Translations under genes and position numbers: made by a program | Part shown: positions 8,042 through 16,078 of the stretch, piece after piece | Position numbering within the stretch: position 1 is the first letter of the stretch | How the letters are laid out: every line of letters begins with the position of its first letter | Assembly: GCF_004217615.1 (NCBI RefSeq) | Contig: NZ_SHLD01000001.1 | Location: 4,092,001 to 4,156,000 of the forward strand | From: Micromonospora kangleipakensis | Lineage (GTDB): Bacteria; Actinomycetota; Actinomycetes; Mycobacteriales; Micromonosporaceae | Direction: 5' to 3' | Length of the DNA stretch: 64,000 bases | The notes under the pieces: generated by a model | Database searches by the model: none | What the model was told of the DNA's origin: nothing | What the model saw: only the letters and a program-made list of their open reading frames with translations

Positions 8042-8704
8042 TCAGTCCACGTCGGCCGGGATCGGGTCGAACGACGTCCCGTCCGCCGGGCCCACCTCGT
8101 GCAACCGCCCGTCCCGCACCAGGTACACGAAATTGTGCTGGGTCCGCGCGGCGAAGTCGGCCAGCTGCTCGTCGGTCCAGTCGTCGCGGTGGGTGCGGGG
8201 GTACTCGGCGTGGTCCGGTTCGGTCAGCAGCCGGACCACGTAGACGGCGTTGGCGCGCACCTCGATACGCCAGCGGTCGTCGGGCCACTCGCCCTCGGCC
8301 TCGATGACGCCGTCGACGACGTGGTCGAAGGTGAACCTGTCCAGCGCGGGCGGATACACCCGGCCGGGCACCGGGTTGTCCCGTTCGCGCGCGACGGTGG
8401 CGTCCTGCTTCAGGAACGTGTGCACCAGGTACTCCATCCAGAATTCGGCATCGTAGAACTTCTCGTTCTCGTTCCAGGCGATCGCGGTGCCGTCGGCGGT
8501 CGGCGCCCACTTGCACCAGTACCCGGGCTTGCTCGGGTCTGGATCCCTGGCGTCCTCGATCTCGTCGCCGTAGCCAAGGGCGTAGGGGCCGGTGGACCGG
8601 GGTTCGTGCCTGGTCTCGGCGAACGCCAGCAGGTAGTCGATCTCGTGCTGGTTCAGCGGAGGAGTGATCGTCACCTGGCCGGCAAACGTGGTCTCGTAAC
8701 CCAC
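8042..8704 (-). CDS. Hypothetical protein, 220 aa
   Basis: Family not recognised. It has a Trp/Tyr-rich core (PGYWCKWAPTADGTAIAWNE at ~60-79) and no signal peptide or membrane segment. The GTG at 8704 is preferred because GGAAGGGAA lies about 8 nt upstream. Codon use is normal. Its upstream flank is a decayed sigma-factor fragment and then an IS110 element, so its original promoter region may have been rearranged. Confidence 0.6.
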   Translation of the reverse strand: MGYETTFAGQVTITPPLNQHEIDYLLAFAETRHEPRSTGPYALGYGDEIEDARDPDPSKPGYWCKWAPTADGTAIAWNENEKFYDAEFWMEYLVHTFLKQDATVARERDNPVPGRVYPPALDRFTFDHVVDGVIEAEGEWPDDRWRIEVRANAVYVVRLLTEPDHAEYPRTHRDDWTDEQLADFAARTQHNFVYLVRDGRLHEVGPADGTSFDPIPADVD

Positions 8705-8767
8705 GGCGGTTCCCTTCCACGAAGCGTCGCATGTGTATACCAAAGCGTGGAAGGCGCTGATCCGAGC

Positions 8768-8920
8768 GTGCAGGAGTTCGGGAGTGGAGCTGACCGGCAC
8801 GTTGGCGGAGACCCACTGGGAATCGCATCGACCTGCGATCTTCGGGGCGGCCTACCGGATCCTCGGTTCCGAGGCCGAGGCCTGCCTGTCGGCGGCGTGG
8901 CAGCGCAGGAGCCGAACGCA
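8768..8920 (+). pseudogene. Remnant of an ECF sigma factor N-terminus
   Basis: A short plus-strand frame contains WESHRPAIFGAAYRILGSEA, which matches region 2.1/2.2 of ECF sigma factors of the SigJ/ECF41 type (compare HRSLLFTVAYEMLGSVADAE in the intact gene at 23675). The frame then loses similarity within about 20 codons. No region 4 is present. It is a truncated leftover, cut near the IS110 end at 8971. Confidence 0.65.
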
Positions 8921-9061
8921 AGATCTGAAATCGGCGAAGGCATCCGCTTCTGGCACCCCTCTGTGTCATCCATGAAGGAGCGGGGCCGGTCAAGGCTGGG
9001 ATTTTGACCGGCTGACATTGTTTTGCCCGTCTTCCGGCATGGGTTGGAGGCAGGCGGTTGT

Positions 9062-9127
9062 GCGGCGTCGGGGTCAAGGCTGGGCCGTAGGCCCAACCGG
9101 TAGGGCTTGGCCTTGACGCCGACGCCG
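9062..9127. ncRNA. Candidate guide (bridge) RNA hairpin of the IS110 element
   Basis: Arms at 9064-9080 and 9110-9126 pair over 17 bp with one mismatch. Inside them TGGGCC/GGCCCA at 9081-9095 forms a second stem. It lies in the non-coding 3' end of the element. IS110-family recombinases use a structured RNA from a non-coding end to choose target and donor. Which strand is transcribed, and the full length, cannot be read from here. Confidence 0.45.
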
Positions 9128-9369
9128 TGGACGCCATCGTGGTGATGCCGGAAAGCGGCGTTGTGGGGTGTGGTCGCGTCGCCAGGTTCCGACCTATGTC
9201 GGAACGGCAGGCCGAGGTTCGGCTGCCGGTCATCCATTCGTCCCGCGGGTTCGGGGGCATGGTGGTGTGCGACCGTGACCGGACGGGGTCAATCAAGCGG
9301 GCGGCCTCGCCGTCGGCCGACGGGGGCCAGACACAGCACGACCTCGCGTCCGGTCACGTCCGAACCTGC

Positions 9370-10407
9370 TCACGCCGCCGCTCGGGCCGGTGCGAGGGCG
9401 CGGATGTGCCCGTCGCGCAGGCCGTAGTAGACGAGGGTGAGCAGCTTGCGGGCCACCGCGACGGTGGCGATGTTGCGTCCGCGTCGCTCAGCGACGCGGG
9501 CGCGGGTGGAGGTCAACCAGCCGGCGGCGTGTGGGACGCCGTGGGCGGCCTCGACGGCGGCCCACCGCACGAGGGTGGAGCCCTGCTTGGTGATCCGTCC
9601 CCGGTGCACGACGAGGTCGGACTCGCGGTGGCGTGGGGTCAGTCCGGCCCACGAGGCGAGTTGCGCCGGGCCGGGGAACCGGTCGACCTCGCCGATCTCG
9701 GCGACGAACACCGCCGCCAGGACCGGGCCGACACCAGGGATGGCCTGGATAGCGGTATAGCCGCGATGCCCGGCGAGTCTGGCCCGGATCGGTCCGCCGA
9801 CCGCGTCGATCTCGAAGTCAACCGCGTCGATCAGCCGGCACAGTGAGTCCACCCGACCCCGATACGCCCCGTCCAGCGGTGCGCAGGACAGCAGTTCCCG
9901 CCCGCCGACGCCGAACAGATCCGACACGGAGATGTGCACGCCCTGCTTGGCCAACACCGCATGCACCGATGCCTTCAACCCGCTGCGCCACGCGACCAGC
10001 TTGGCCCGATACCGCACCAGCTCCCGCAACTCGCGCACCGCCGGCGGGGCCACATACGCCTCCGGCAACCTGCCCATCCGCAGCAGATCCGCCAGGTCCG
10101 CGGCATCACGGGCATCATTCTTCACCCGCCGGTAGGCGAACCCTTTCACTCCCAACGGATGCGCCAAATGCACCCGGGCACCGGCCGCGGTCAACACATC
10201 CGCCGCCCAGTACCAGCCATAGGTCGCTTCCAGGACCACCTCGGGGTCCGGGCCGGCCTTGGCGATCTCCAACCCGAGCGCGACCGGGTCATTGTCGATC
10301 CGCACCGTGTCGAGCTTGTCGCCCGCCTCGGTCATCCGCACGATCACCGAACGGCGCCGGTGCAGATCGATACCCACGATCTGCCGACCGTCGTACTCTG
10401 CCTGCAC
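9370..10407 (-). CDS. IS110-family transposase (DEDD RuvC-like)
   Basis: 345 aa from GTG 10407, which has GAAGGAGG 7 nt upstream. The RuvC-like catalytic acids are visible: D in IVGIDLHRRRS (~11), E in VVLEATYGWY (~58), and the D pair in NDARDAADLADLLR (~102-109). The C-terminal transposase_20 domain contains IPGVGPVLAAVFVAEIG and LASWAGLTP, whose Ser is the expected nucleophile. The gene looks intact and of normal length. It would cut and rejoin DNA with its guide RNA. Confidence 0.9.
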   Translation of the reverse strand: MQAEYDGRQIVGIDLHRRRSVIVRMTEAGDKLDTVRIDNDPVALGLEIAKAGPDPEVVLEATYGWYWAADVLTAAGARVHLAHPLGVKGFAYRRVKNDARDAADLADLLRMGRLPEAYVAPPAVRELRELVRYRAKLVAWRSGLKASVHAVLAKQGVHISVSDLFGVGGRELLSCAPLDGAYRGRVDSLCRLIDAVDFEIDAVGGPIRARLAGHRGYTAIQAIPGVGPVLAAVFVAEIGEVDRFPGPAQLASWAGLTPRHRESDLVVHRGRITKQGSTLVRWAAVEAAHGVPHAAGWLTSTRARVAERRGRNIATVAVARKLLTLVYYGLRDGHIRALAPARAAA

Positions 10408-10493
10408 GAGGGGCCTCCTTCGTCGTGAGACGTGAGCACCCCGAGCATCCCGCCCGGGACCCACGAGGAGCGAGGCCCCGCTCCTTCATGCCA

Positions 10494-11657
10494 TCAAGTG
10501 ATGATCAAGAGGGGTGTTCTAGGCTGGGGTTCGGCGGGTCCGGGAAGTGACTTTTCCGAAGTGTCGATCTCGGGGTTCGGGTCGGCCGCGCTGGATTGCA
10601 GAGTCGCCCCCGCGTGTCCTCCCGGGCCCGTCCCGAGCAGCTTCGTGTCGGCGACCATCTGCCGGTAGACGATGTCGGACAGGCGCCGCTTCAGTGCCCG
10701 TAGGGCCTCCATCGAGGTCTTGCCCTCGGCCAGTCTGCGCCGGTGGTAGCGGCGCCCTGCGGTGTCACGGCGCAGCTGGACGATGGCCATGATGTGAAGC
10801 GCCCGGTTGATGCGCCGGTTCCCGGCTCTGGAGAGCCGGTGCCGGTTCTGCTCGCCGGACGAGGCGTCGATCGGTGCGGTGCCGTTCCACGAGGCAAAGT
10901 GGGCGCGGCTGGTGAACCGGGCAATGTCTGCGATGTCGCCGAGCAGGCGGGCCGCGCCGGACGGTCCGATGCCGGTCAGGTCCATCAGCCGGCTTCCGGT
11001 GCTGTTGACCAGGTCGGTGAGCTCCTGTTTCGCGATTTTGATCTTCTTGTCGATGACGACGAGCTCGCCGATCAGCTCGGAGGCCAGCCGGCGGCGGGTC
11101 TTGCCGACCACGTCGCGCGGGCGAACAGTGCCCAGCAGGGCGCGGGCCTGCTGGGCGGACAGGTCCTTCTTCGCGCCGCCGGGCACCAACTCGAGTAGCA
11201 GGTGATGCAGCCGGGAGACCACTTCGGTGCGGGCCCGGCCGAGCTGGTCACGCCGGTCGACCAGCAGCCGTAACGCGACCGTGGTGTCGTCGGTGACGAC
11301 CTGCCGCAGACCTTCGGTGCGCAGGGCGACCACGGCGACGCTGCGGGCATCGACCGGGTCGGTCTTGCGGCCCTGGCCGGTGGCGAACACGCGGGCCCGG
11401 GCGGACAGCTTCGCGGGAACGTCCACGACGGTTTCGCCGTCGGCGACCAGGCGTTGAGCGACGTGCCGCCCGATGCCGTTGCAGCCCTCGACCGCCCAAA
11501 GGCGGTCTTTGTGCTTGCGGCCGGCGGCGAGCATGGCCTGGTAGCCGTCGCGGTCGGTGCCGAACCGGCCCTGCCCGACCGTCTTCTCCCGCGCGTTGAT
11601 GATTTCGATGGTGGCGGAACGCTTGTGCGGGTCCACGCCGATGATGACCTGAGCCAT
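10494..11657 (-). CDS. IS110-family transposase (DEDD RuvC-like)
   Basis: 387 aa from ATG 11657 with GGGAGGA upstream. MAQVIIGVDPHKRSATIEI carries the first Asp, WAVEGCNGIG the Glu, and KTDPVDARSVAVVAL the Asp pair. The C-terminal domain has LTGIGPSGAARLLGDIADI and FASWNGTAPI with the nucleophile Ser. The last ~40 residues are low-complexity and probably translated from the element end. They stop 3 bp from the neighbouring IS110 element, so the true C-terminus may have been altered by that insertion. Confidence 0.9.
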   Translation of the reverse strand: MAQVIIGVDPHKRSATIEIINAREKTVGQGRFGTDRDGYQAMLAAGRKHKDRLWAVEGCNGIGRHVAQRLVADGETVVDVPAKLSARARVFATGQGRKTDPVDARSVAVVALRTEGLRQVVTDDTTVALRLLVDRRDQLGRARTEVVSRLHHLLLELVPGGAKKDLSAQQARALLGTVRPRDVVGKTRRRLASELIGELVVIDKKIKIAKQELTDLVNSTGSRLMDLTGIGPSGAARLLGDIADIARFTSRAHFASWNGTAPIDASSGEQNRHRLSRAGNRRINRALHIMAIVQLRRDTAGRRYHRRRLAEGKTSMEALRALKRRLSDIVYRQMVADTKLLGTGPGGHAGATLQSSAADPNPEIDTSEKSLPGPAEPQPRTPLLIIT

Positions 11658-11735
11658 CCTGTCCTCCCTCGATCCGACGGTGTTCGTCGACGGGAGGGCA
11701 GCGCTACCTTGAGCCGGGCAGTCCCCTCTTGAGCC
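10494..11735 (-). mobile_element. Second IS110-family insertion sequence, left end next to the first
   Basis: AAGAGGGG at 10507-10514 and its complement CCCCTCTT at 11723-11730 lie near the two ends. A single transposase gene fills the element. The non-coding part is mostly upstream of the gene (11658-11735), as in the IS110 branch proper. Exact boundaries are uncertain. Confidence 0.55.
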
Positions 11736-11871
11736 TCTCTCCGCCGCGGTGACCGGCGGGGCGCACGCCAGATGAGAGCCACACCAAACAGCGGTGGGCA
11801 GCCGCGATGAGAGCGACCCCACCGGTCACCTCGACCAAGCCTGGCCGGGCTGCGGTCGTACCACCAGTCAA

Positions 11872-11948
11872 CAGGTAGCCGCGATCCGCGCGCTACGCAG
11901 TTGCGGCAAGTCGGCGCCGCCAGCGCACGGACATGCCGATGAGCGCGA
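11872..11948 (+). repeat. Dispersed TGCCG element, copy 9
   Basis: The first motif is mutated to TAGCCGCG at 11877-11884; the second TGCCG is at 11934-11938. Inner arms TCCGCGCG and CGCACGGA pair at 7 of 8 positions. The right outer arm is ATGAGCGCG. Confidence 0.75.
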
Positions 11949-12005
11949 ACCCTACGCGAGCCGTCCAGGGCTTCTTGTGATTGAGGATTGAGCCGCCCGT
12001 CCGGA

Positions 12006-12363
12006 TCAGTTCACGCAGAGGCAGAAGGGGTGACCTGCCGGGTCGAGGAAGACCCGGAAGGAGGTACCGGGCTGCGTGCGGGTGTTTGGTTGCGCCGAGA
12101 TCGAGCACTGCCGCCTCGGCGGCATCGAGGTCGTCGACGATCACATCGAGGTGCATCTGCTGGGGCAGCTCCTGGGTTGGCCACACCGGCGGCGTGTACC
12201 CATCCACCTGCTGGAAGGAGATGCACTGACCGTACTCCGCGCGAACCTCAGCCCAGTCGGAGGAGACGTCGACCTTCCAATCCAACATCGCGCCGTAGAA
12301 CTTTGCGAGCGCACCAGGATCGGGACAGTCGATGACGATGCTGGGGAAGCGAGCGATGGCCAT
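12006..12363 (-). pseudogene. VOC (glyoxalase-like) protein with a frameshift
   Basis: Starts MAIARFPSIVIDCPDPGALA, then MHLDVIVDDLDAAEAAVLDLG (~69-89), a typical one-domain VOC protein. After KHPHA (about 12080) the frame changes. The expected C-terminus GTSFRVFLDPAGHPFCLCVN is found in another frame and ends at a TGA at 12006-12008. The distance from the start codon to that stop exceeds a multiple of three by one nucleotide. Unshifted translation gives an unrelated tail that runs past 11900. It is either a genuine frameshift or a sequencing error in the module between repeat copies 9 and 10. Confidence 0.75.
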
Positions 12364-12414
12364 GCCGCCATGGTACGAGCGGTTGCGGACGCTCCACCTC
12401 CGGCGCCTCGCGGC

Positions 12415-12497
12415 GCAGCGCTCATGCCGCGATCCGCGCGCTACGCAGCGTCACGCCGAGCTGGCCCGGTTGCCGTCCGGACATGCCGATGAGCGCC
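12415..12497 (+). repeat. Dispersed TGCCG element, copy 10 (reference copy)
   Basis: TGCCG at 12425-12429 and 12484-12488. Outer arms GCGCTCA and TGAGCGC are exact complements; inner arms begin TCCG/CGGA. The middle holds a small CGCT-ACGC-AGCG hairpin. It is nearly identical over its middle and right side to the copy at 21698. Confidence 0.85.
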
Positions 12498-12563
12498 TAC
12501 CACGTCGGAGGCCCCTTGCCGGCCGATGATCCTCGCCCGGGCCGCTTGTCGGATCTCCCCGGG

Positions 12564-12931
12564 ATGATGATGAACATGTTCCAGCAGCAACCCGCGCCCG
12601 AGGTCCATGCCTTGATCGGCGTTATCGATCTCATCGTCTCAAACCAGCGTCCGAGCAGCCGGGTGGCCGAGCGTTACTCGGCCATGTCCCGGGACGGGAT
12701 TCGGCTCGTTGTGCGCGGCGCGTTGCCCTACTCCGAGGCGGTGTATGCGCGGTTCGCCTTTGCGCGGGTGTCGCTGGAAGGCTGGCATCTCGGTGAGGGG
12801 CGCGGCGCACTCGCCGAGGCCGTCATCGCGACTGCCGAGGCCGTGCTGGTGTTGGCCGACGGCCGCAACGCCCGGCCCGGTGACAAAGCCGCCATCCTTG
12901 ACGCTGCGGCGCTGCTCACCGACACTGTGGC
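12564..12931 (+). pseudogene. Truncated hypothetical gene, cut by an IS5 remnant
   Basis: About 120 codons of normal-looking coding sequence, from FQQQPAPEVHALIGVIDLIV to AAILDAAALLTDTVA, after which the frame runs into a minus-strand transposase fragment. No stop of its own is seen before the junction. The start is uncertain because no clear ribosome site precedes ATG 12564. Family not recognised. It probably lost its 3' part when the IS5 element inserted. Confidence 0.5.
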
Positions 12932-13255
12932 CAAGCCGGCGCATCGCCAGGTGGATCATGGCTTCCGAGCGGGCCGGGAGGGTTTCGTAGTCCCGGGCCG
13001 GGCGGCGGTGGAACATCAGCCAGCCGTAGGTGCGCTCGACCGTCCACCGTTTCGGAACAGGGGTAAAGCCCCTGGCCCCGGGCGGGCGTTGGACGATCTC
13101 CATGTCGATGCCGAGGCGGGCGGCGTGCTCGACCAGGTGCGTGCGGTGGCCGCCGTCGACCCAGACCTTGCGCAGGCCGGGGTGGGCGGCGGCGACGCGG
13201 TTGAGCAGCTGGGTGCCGGCGGTGGAGTCCTGCACGCTGGCACCCAGCTGCCTGG
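12932..13255 (-). mobile_element. IS5-family transposase remnant (C-terminal part)
   Basis: The minus strand encodes VWVDGGHRTHLVEHAARLGI, then VERTYGWLMFHRRPARDYE, the Y-R-E-K type signature with the last catalytic Glu, and a normal ARSEAMIHLAMRRL end. The first two catalytic Asp regions and both inverted ends are missing, so it is dead. It separates a truncated gene from the alpha/beta hydrolase. Confidence 0.8.
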
Positions 13256-13282
13256 CTGATCGTCAGTCCGCTGGTCAGGTCT

Positions 13283-14104
13283 TCAACGCCGGCCGCGGTC
13301 GAGGGTGGCGACCTCGCGTACGGCCTCGGCGATGGCCCGGTAGTCCTTTTTCAGGATGTGGTCGTGGTTGCTGGCGACCTTCGCGCTGATCTTGATGTTC
13401 GGGTTGCGCTCGACCACCTGATCGACGCTGGCGCGGATGCGTTCCTGCTCATCACCCTTGCTTCCGATGGACGCCCCCGACGCGAACACATACCGCGTCG
13501 GGACGGTGATGCCGTCCAGCACCGGACCCAGATTCCGTGCGCGGGCGAGCTTGCCGAGCTCGATGTTGCACTCGGCCATCTGCGCGGCGTTCAACCGCGG
13601 GGTCAGGCCCGTCGGGCGCAGCAGCGGCATGAACCAGCTCAACCGCTTGAACAGCTTGCGGATCCGCTGCTCCATCGCGTCGTCGAGCCAGTCGTGCGGT
13701 TGCGCGCCTTCCACCAAGACCGCACCCAGGGCACGGTCGGGGTTCCGGCTGGTCCACTGCGCGGCGACGAACGCCCCGTAGGACCAGCCCACCACCAGCG
13801 GCCGGTCCACACCCCTGGCTTTGAGGACGACGTCGACATCCCGGACACACGCCTCGAAGGAGTAGTCGGCCGACTTCTTCGATTTGCCGCGGGCCCGCTC
13901 GTCGTAGGTGATGTGCCGGTAGTCGGGGCCGAGTTCGGCGATGACCCGCCGCCAGTACCCCTGAGTGGCGAACTGGCCATTGAGGTAGACCACAGGGATA
14001 CCGGGACCGCCAGTGTCGGTGACGGCCAGGGCCGTATCGTCAACCGGCACCATGCCGGTCCACTTCGAATTGGTCGAGGAAGTGCTGTTCTTCAGGTTGG
14101 TCAT
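13283..14104 (-). CDS. Alpha/beta hydrolase
   Basis: 273 aa. The oxyanion region is VVYLNGQFATQGYWRRV (~38-54). The nucleophile elbow is GWSYGA (Ser ~110). The acid lies in the following strand region, and the catalytic His is in KVASNHDHILKKD (~247-259). No signal peptide. It lies 17 bp downstream of the DUF4097 gene, so the two form one unit transcribed away from a MarR-type regulator. Substrate unknown; esterase, epoxide hydrolase or haloperoxidase-like activities are all possible. Confidence 0.85.
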   Translation of the reverse strand: MTNLKNSTSSTNSKWTGMVPVDDTALAVTDTGGPGIPVVYLNGQFATQGYWRRVIAELGPDYRHITYDERARGKSKKSADYSFEACVRDVDVVLKARGVDRPLVVGWSYGAFVAAQWTSRNPDRALGAVLVEGAQPHDWLDDAMEQRIRKLFKRLSWFMPLLRPTGLTPRLNAAQMAECNIELGKLARARNLGPVLDGITVPTRYVFASGASIGSKGDEQERIRASVDQVVERNPNIKISAKVASNHDHILKKDYRAIAEAVREVATLDRGRR

Positions 14105-14121
14105 GACGGATGGCTCTTTCT

Positions 14122-14796
14122 TTACAGGCTGCGGGCGGTGATGTCGCCGTGGTCGGTGGTCGCGTGGATGTTCAGGCCGGCCGCGGCGCCTTCGGTGTTC
14201 TTCAGCGCGTTGTGGATCCGGCCGTAGCCGGTGCCGGCGTCCAGGTAGGCGGAAACTCCGTGGGCGGCGCCGACCGTCACGTCGCCCATCTGGGTGCGCA
14301 GCACGACCGTGCCGGAGGTGGCCTCGGCGATGTGGATGTCACCCTTTTGGGTGCTGATCTCCGCGGGGCCGGTAAGGCGGCCGACCGTGACGTCACCGGC
14401 GTAGGCGGCCACGCGCACGCTCGCGGCCTCGTCGATCTTGACCGCGCCGTGCGCGCCCTCGCAGGCGACGTCGCCGAGCCGTCCGACGCCCCGGAACTCG
14501 GCGGCGGCCGCCTTCGCCTCGATGCGGGAACCGGTGGGCAGTTGGACCGTGACCTCGATGGATCCGGAGGGGCCGAGGATCTGGTTCTTCTCCGCCGGGG
14601 CCTTGATCCGCAGGACGCCGTCGCCGAATTCGACCTTGGTCTGCTCAGCTGCCTTCACGTCGCGGCCCTTGGAGGCGTTGGCGGGCAGGACCTCGACGGT
14701 GGTGTCGGCCCGGTCGGCGGCGATGACCTGGATGCGCCCGGCGGGGATGTCCAGGACGGCGGAGATCGCGGCGGGGGTGTCGAACTTCTGCATCAT
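14122..14796 (-). CDS. DUF4097 beta-strand repeat protein
   Basis: 224 aa made of short repeated beta-strands with a regular G-D-V/G-D-I pattern (AGDVTVGRLTG, KGDIHIAEATSG, MGDVTVGAAHG, HGDITARSL), as in DUF4097 and adhesin-like beta-solenoids. No signal peptide, so it is probably cytoplasmic. GAGGAGA lies just upstream of ATG 14796. It is the first gene of a leftward unit with the alpha/beta hydrolase, divergent from a MarR-type regulator that likely controls both. Confidence 0.85.
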   Translation of the reverse strand: MMQKFDTPAAISAVLDIPAGRIQVIAADRADTTVEVLPANASKGRDVKAAEQTKVEFGDGVLRIKAPAEKNQILGPSGSIEVTVQLPTGSRIEAKAAAAEFRGVGRLGDVACEGAHGAVKIDEAASVRVAAYAGDVTVGRLTGPAEISTQKGDIHIAEATSGTVVLRTQMGDVTVGAAHGVSAYLDAGTGYGRIHNALKNTEGAAAGLNIHATTDHGDITARSL

Positions 14797-14819
14797 GCTC
14801 TCCTCGTGCGCTCGTCGTT

Positions 14820-15005
14820 TCTGACATCGGAAACGCTACGTTGCGTTCGAGTGCGGCGCAACTGATCCGTTGCGCATAACCCGCGTTTGTGCAGGCAGAG
14901 GGCCAATTTTCGTTGCACTGGGCGTAGATCTAACGCAATGATAGGTGTCCTGATCGTTGCATTGGACTGTGGGCGAACGCTACGCTGGCGGCACCAGGGA
15001 AGCAC
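14820..15005. promoter_or_regulatory. Divergent control region with operator-like inverted repeats
   Basis: GCGCAAC (14856-14862) and GTTGCGC (14869-14875) form a perfect inverted repeat with a 6-bp spacer. About 75 bp further right, AACGCAATGAT and ATCGTTGCATT form a second imperfect one. A CGTTGCA core recurs four times. These are good candidate binding sites for the divergently encoded MarR-type protein. Confidence 0.65.
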
Positions 15006-15019
15006 GAAGGGAGATCGCG

Positions 15020-15775
15020 GTGCCGGGAGGCAGACTCACCCAGCAGGAACGTCAGCAGATCGCGCTGGGGCTGGCCGACGGCCTCGCCTACGCGGAGATC
15101 GCCCGACGTCTCGACCGCCCCACCTCGACGATCACGCGTGAGGTGATGCGCAACGGCGGCCCCACCGCCTACCGCGCCGACCTGGCCCACCGCGCCACCG
15201 AACGCCGCGCCCACCGGCGCAAGCACACCCCGCCCAGAGAGCAGGGGGCGCTGGCGCAGGGCCACGGGCGCGACGACGAGGCCGTGCGTGAGTACGAGGA
15301 GGCGTTCACCACCCTCCTGATGCAACAGGGCCTGCCCAAGATGATGGCTCGGGTGCTGACCTGCCTCTTTATCGCCGACGCGGGCAGCCTCACCGCGTCC
15401 GAACTCGTCCAGCACCTCCAGGTCAGCCCGGCGTCCGTCTCCAAGGCGATCGCGTTCCTCGAAGATCAGGGCCTCATCCGCCGGGAACGCGACGAACGCC
15501 GCCGCGAGCGCTACTTCGTCGACGACGACGTCTGGTACCAGTCGACGATCGCCAGCGCCCGCGGCACCGCCCAGGTCGCCGAGACCGCACGGCAGGGCGT
15601 CAGCGTCCTCGGCCCCGGCACCCCGGCCGCCGCCCGCCTCGAGAACATCGCCCGCTTCAGCGACTTCATCAGCGAGAGCATCCTCCGCGCCGCGGAGCAG
15701 GTCCGCGAAGTCCTCTACACGAAACCCGAAGCGAACTCAGGCGGCACTGCCAAGCCAAGTTCAGACCGCGGATAA
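15020..15775 (+). CDS. GbsR/MarR-family regulator with an extra N-terminal HTH
   Basis: 251 aa from GTG 15020 with AAGGGAG 6-7 nt upstream. Residues 5-45 (LTQQERQQIALGLADGLAYA then EIARRLDRPTSTITREV) are an HTH_38-like helix-turn-helix, as in IS30 transposase N-termini. Residues ~90-170 form a winged helix of the GbsR/MarR type: ASELVQHLQVSPASVSKAIA, then FLEDQGLIRRERDERRRERY. A C-terminal dimerisation helix pair follows. It is probably a repressor of the divergent DUF4097-hydrolase unit and of itself. Confidence 0.85.
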   Translation: MPGGRLTQQERQQIALGLADGLAYAEIARRLDRPTSTITREVMRNGGPTAYRADLAHRATERRAHRRKHTPPREQGALAQGHGRDDEAVREYEEAFTTLLMQQGLPKMMARVLTCLFIADAGSLTASELVQHLQVSPASVSKAIAFLEDQGLIRRERDERRRERYFVDDDVWYQSTIASARGTAQVAETARQGVSVLGPGTPAAARLENIARFSDFISESILRAAEQVREVLYTKPEANSGGTAKPSSDRG

Positions 15776-15963
15776 ACAGCCGTCTTGATGGTCACAGCCA
15801 GTGATGCCCACGCCGGCCCCTTCAACCTGAGCCGACCCCACCGCGCGCCCGCCAGACGGCCTCGTTCATGCAGGGGTCGGTGAGATCGGCAAGTCCTTCA
15901 TCGCAGCTCCCTGGCTTCACTCACACAATGGATTCACTCAACGATGGCGGACTCCGGATAAGG

Positions 15964-16048
15964 GCGCACTCTCATGCCGCGATCCGCGCGCTACGCGGCG
16001 TCACGAAGTGCCGACTCGGCCGGCATACGCACATGCCGACGAGCGGAT
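15964..16048 (+). repeat. Dispersed TGCCG element, copy 11
   Basis: TGCCG at 15975-15979 and 16034-16038. The left side (ATGCCGCGATCCGCGCG) is identical to the reference copy at 12415. The right outer arm has changed to ACGAGCGG, so outer pairing is weak. The 190 bp before it (15776-15963) hold no gene. Confidence 0.75.
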
Positions 16049-16078
16049 GGCAGACGGCGGTTGCGAGGATCGACGATT

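Larger units (their letters stand above)
8971..10490 (-). mobile_element. IS110-family insertion sequence with 17-bp inverted ends
   Basis: CATGAAGGAGCGGGGCC at 8971-8987 is repeated as its exact reverse complement at 10474-10490. The two bracket one DEDD transposase gene and about 380 bp of non-coding DNA on its 3' side. Short inverted ends and a long 3' non-coding end are features of the IS1111 branch of the family. The right end abuts the stop codon of the second IS110 transposase. Confidence 0.75.
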
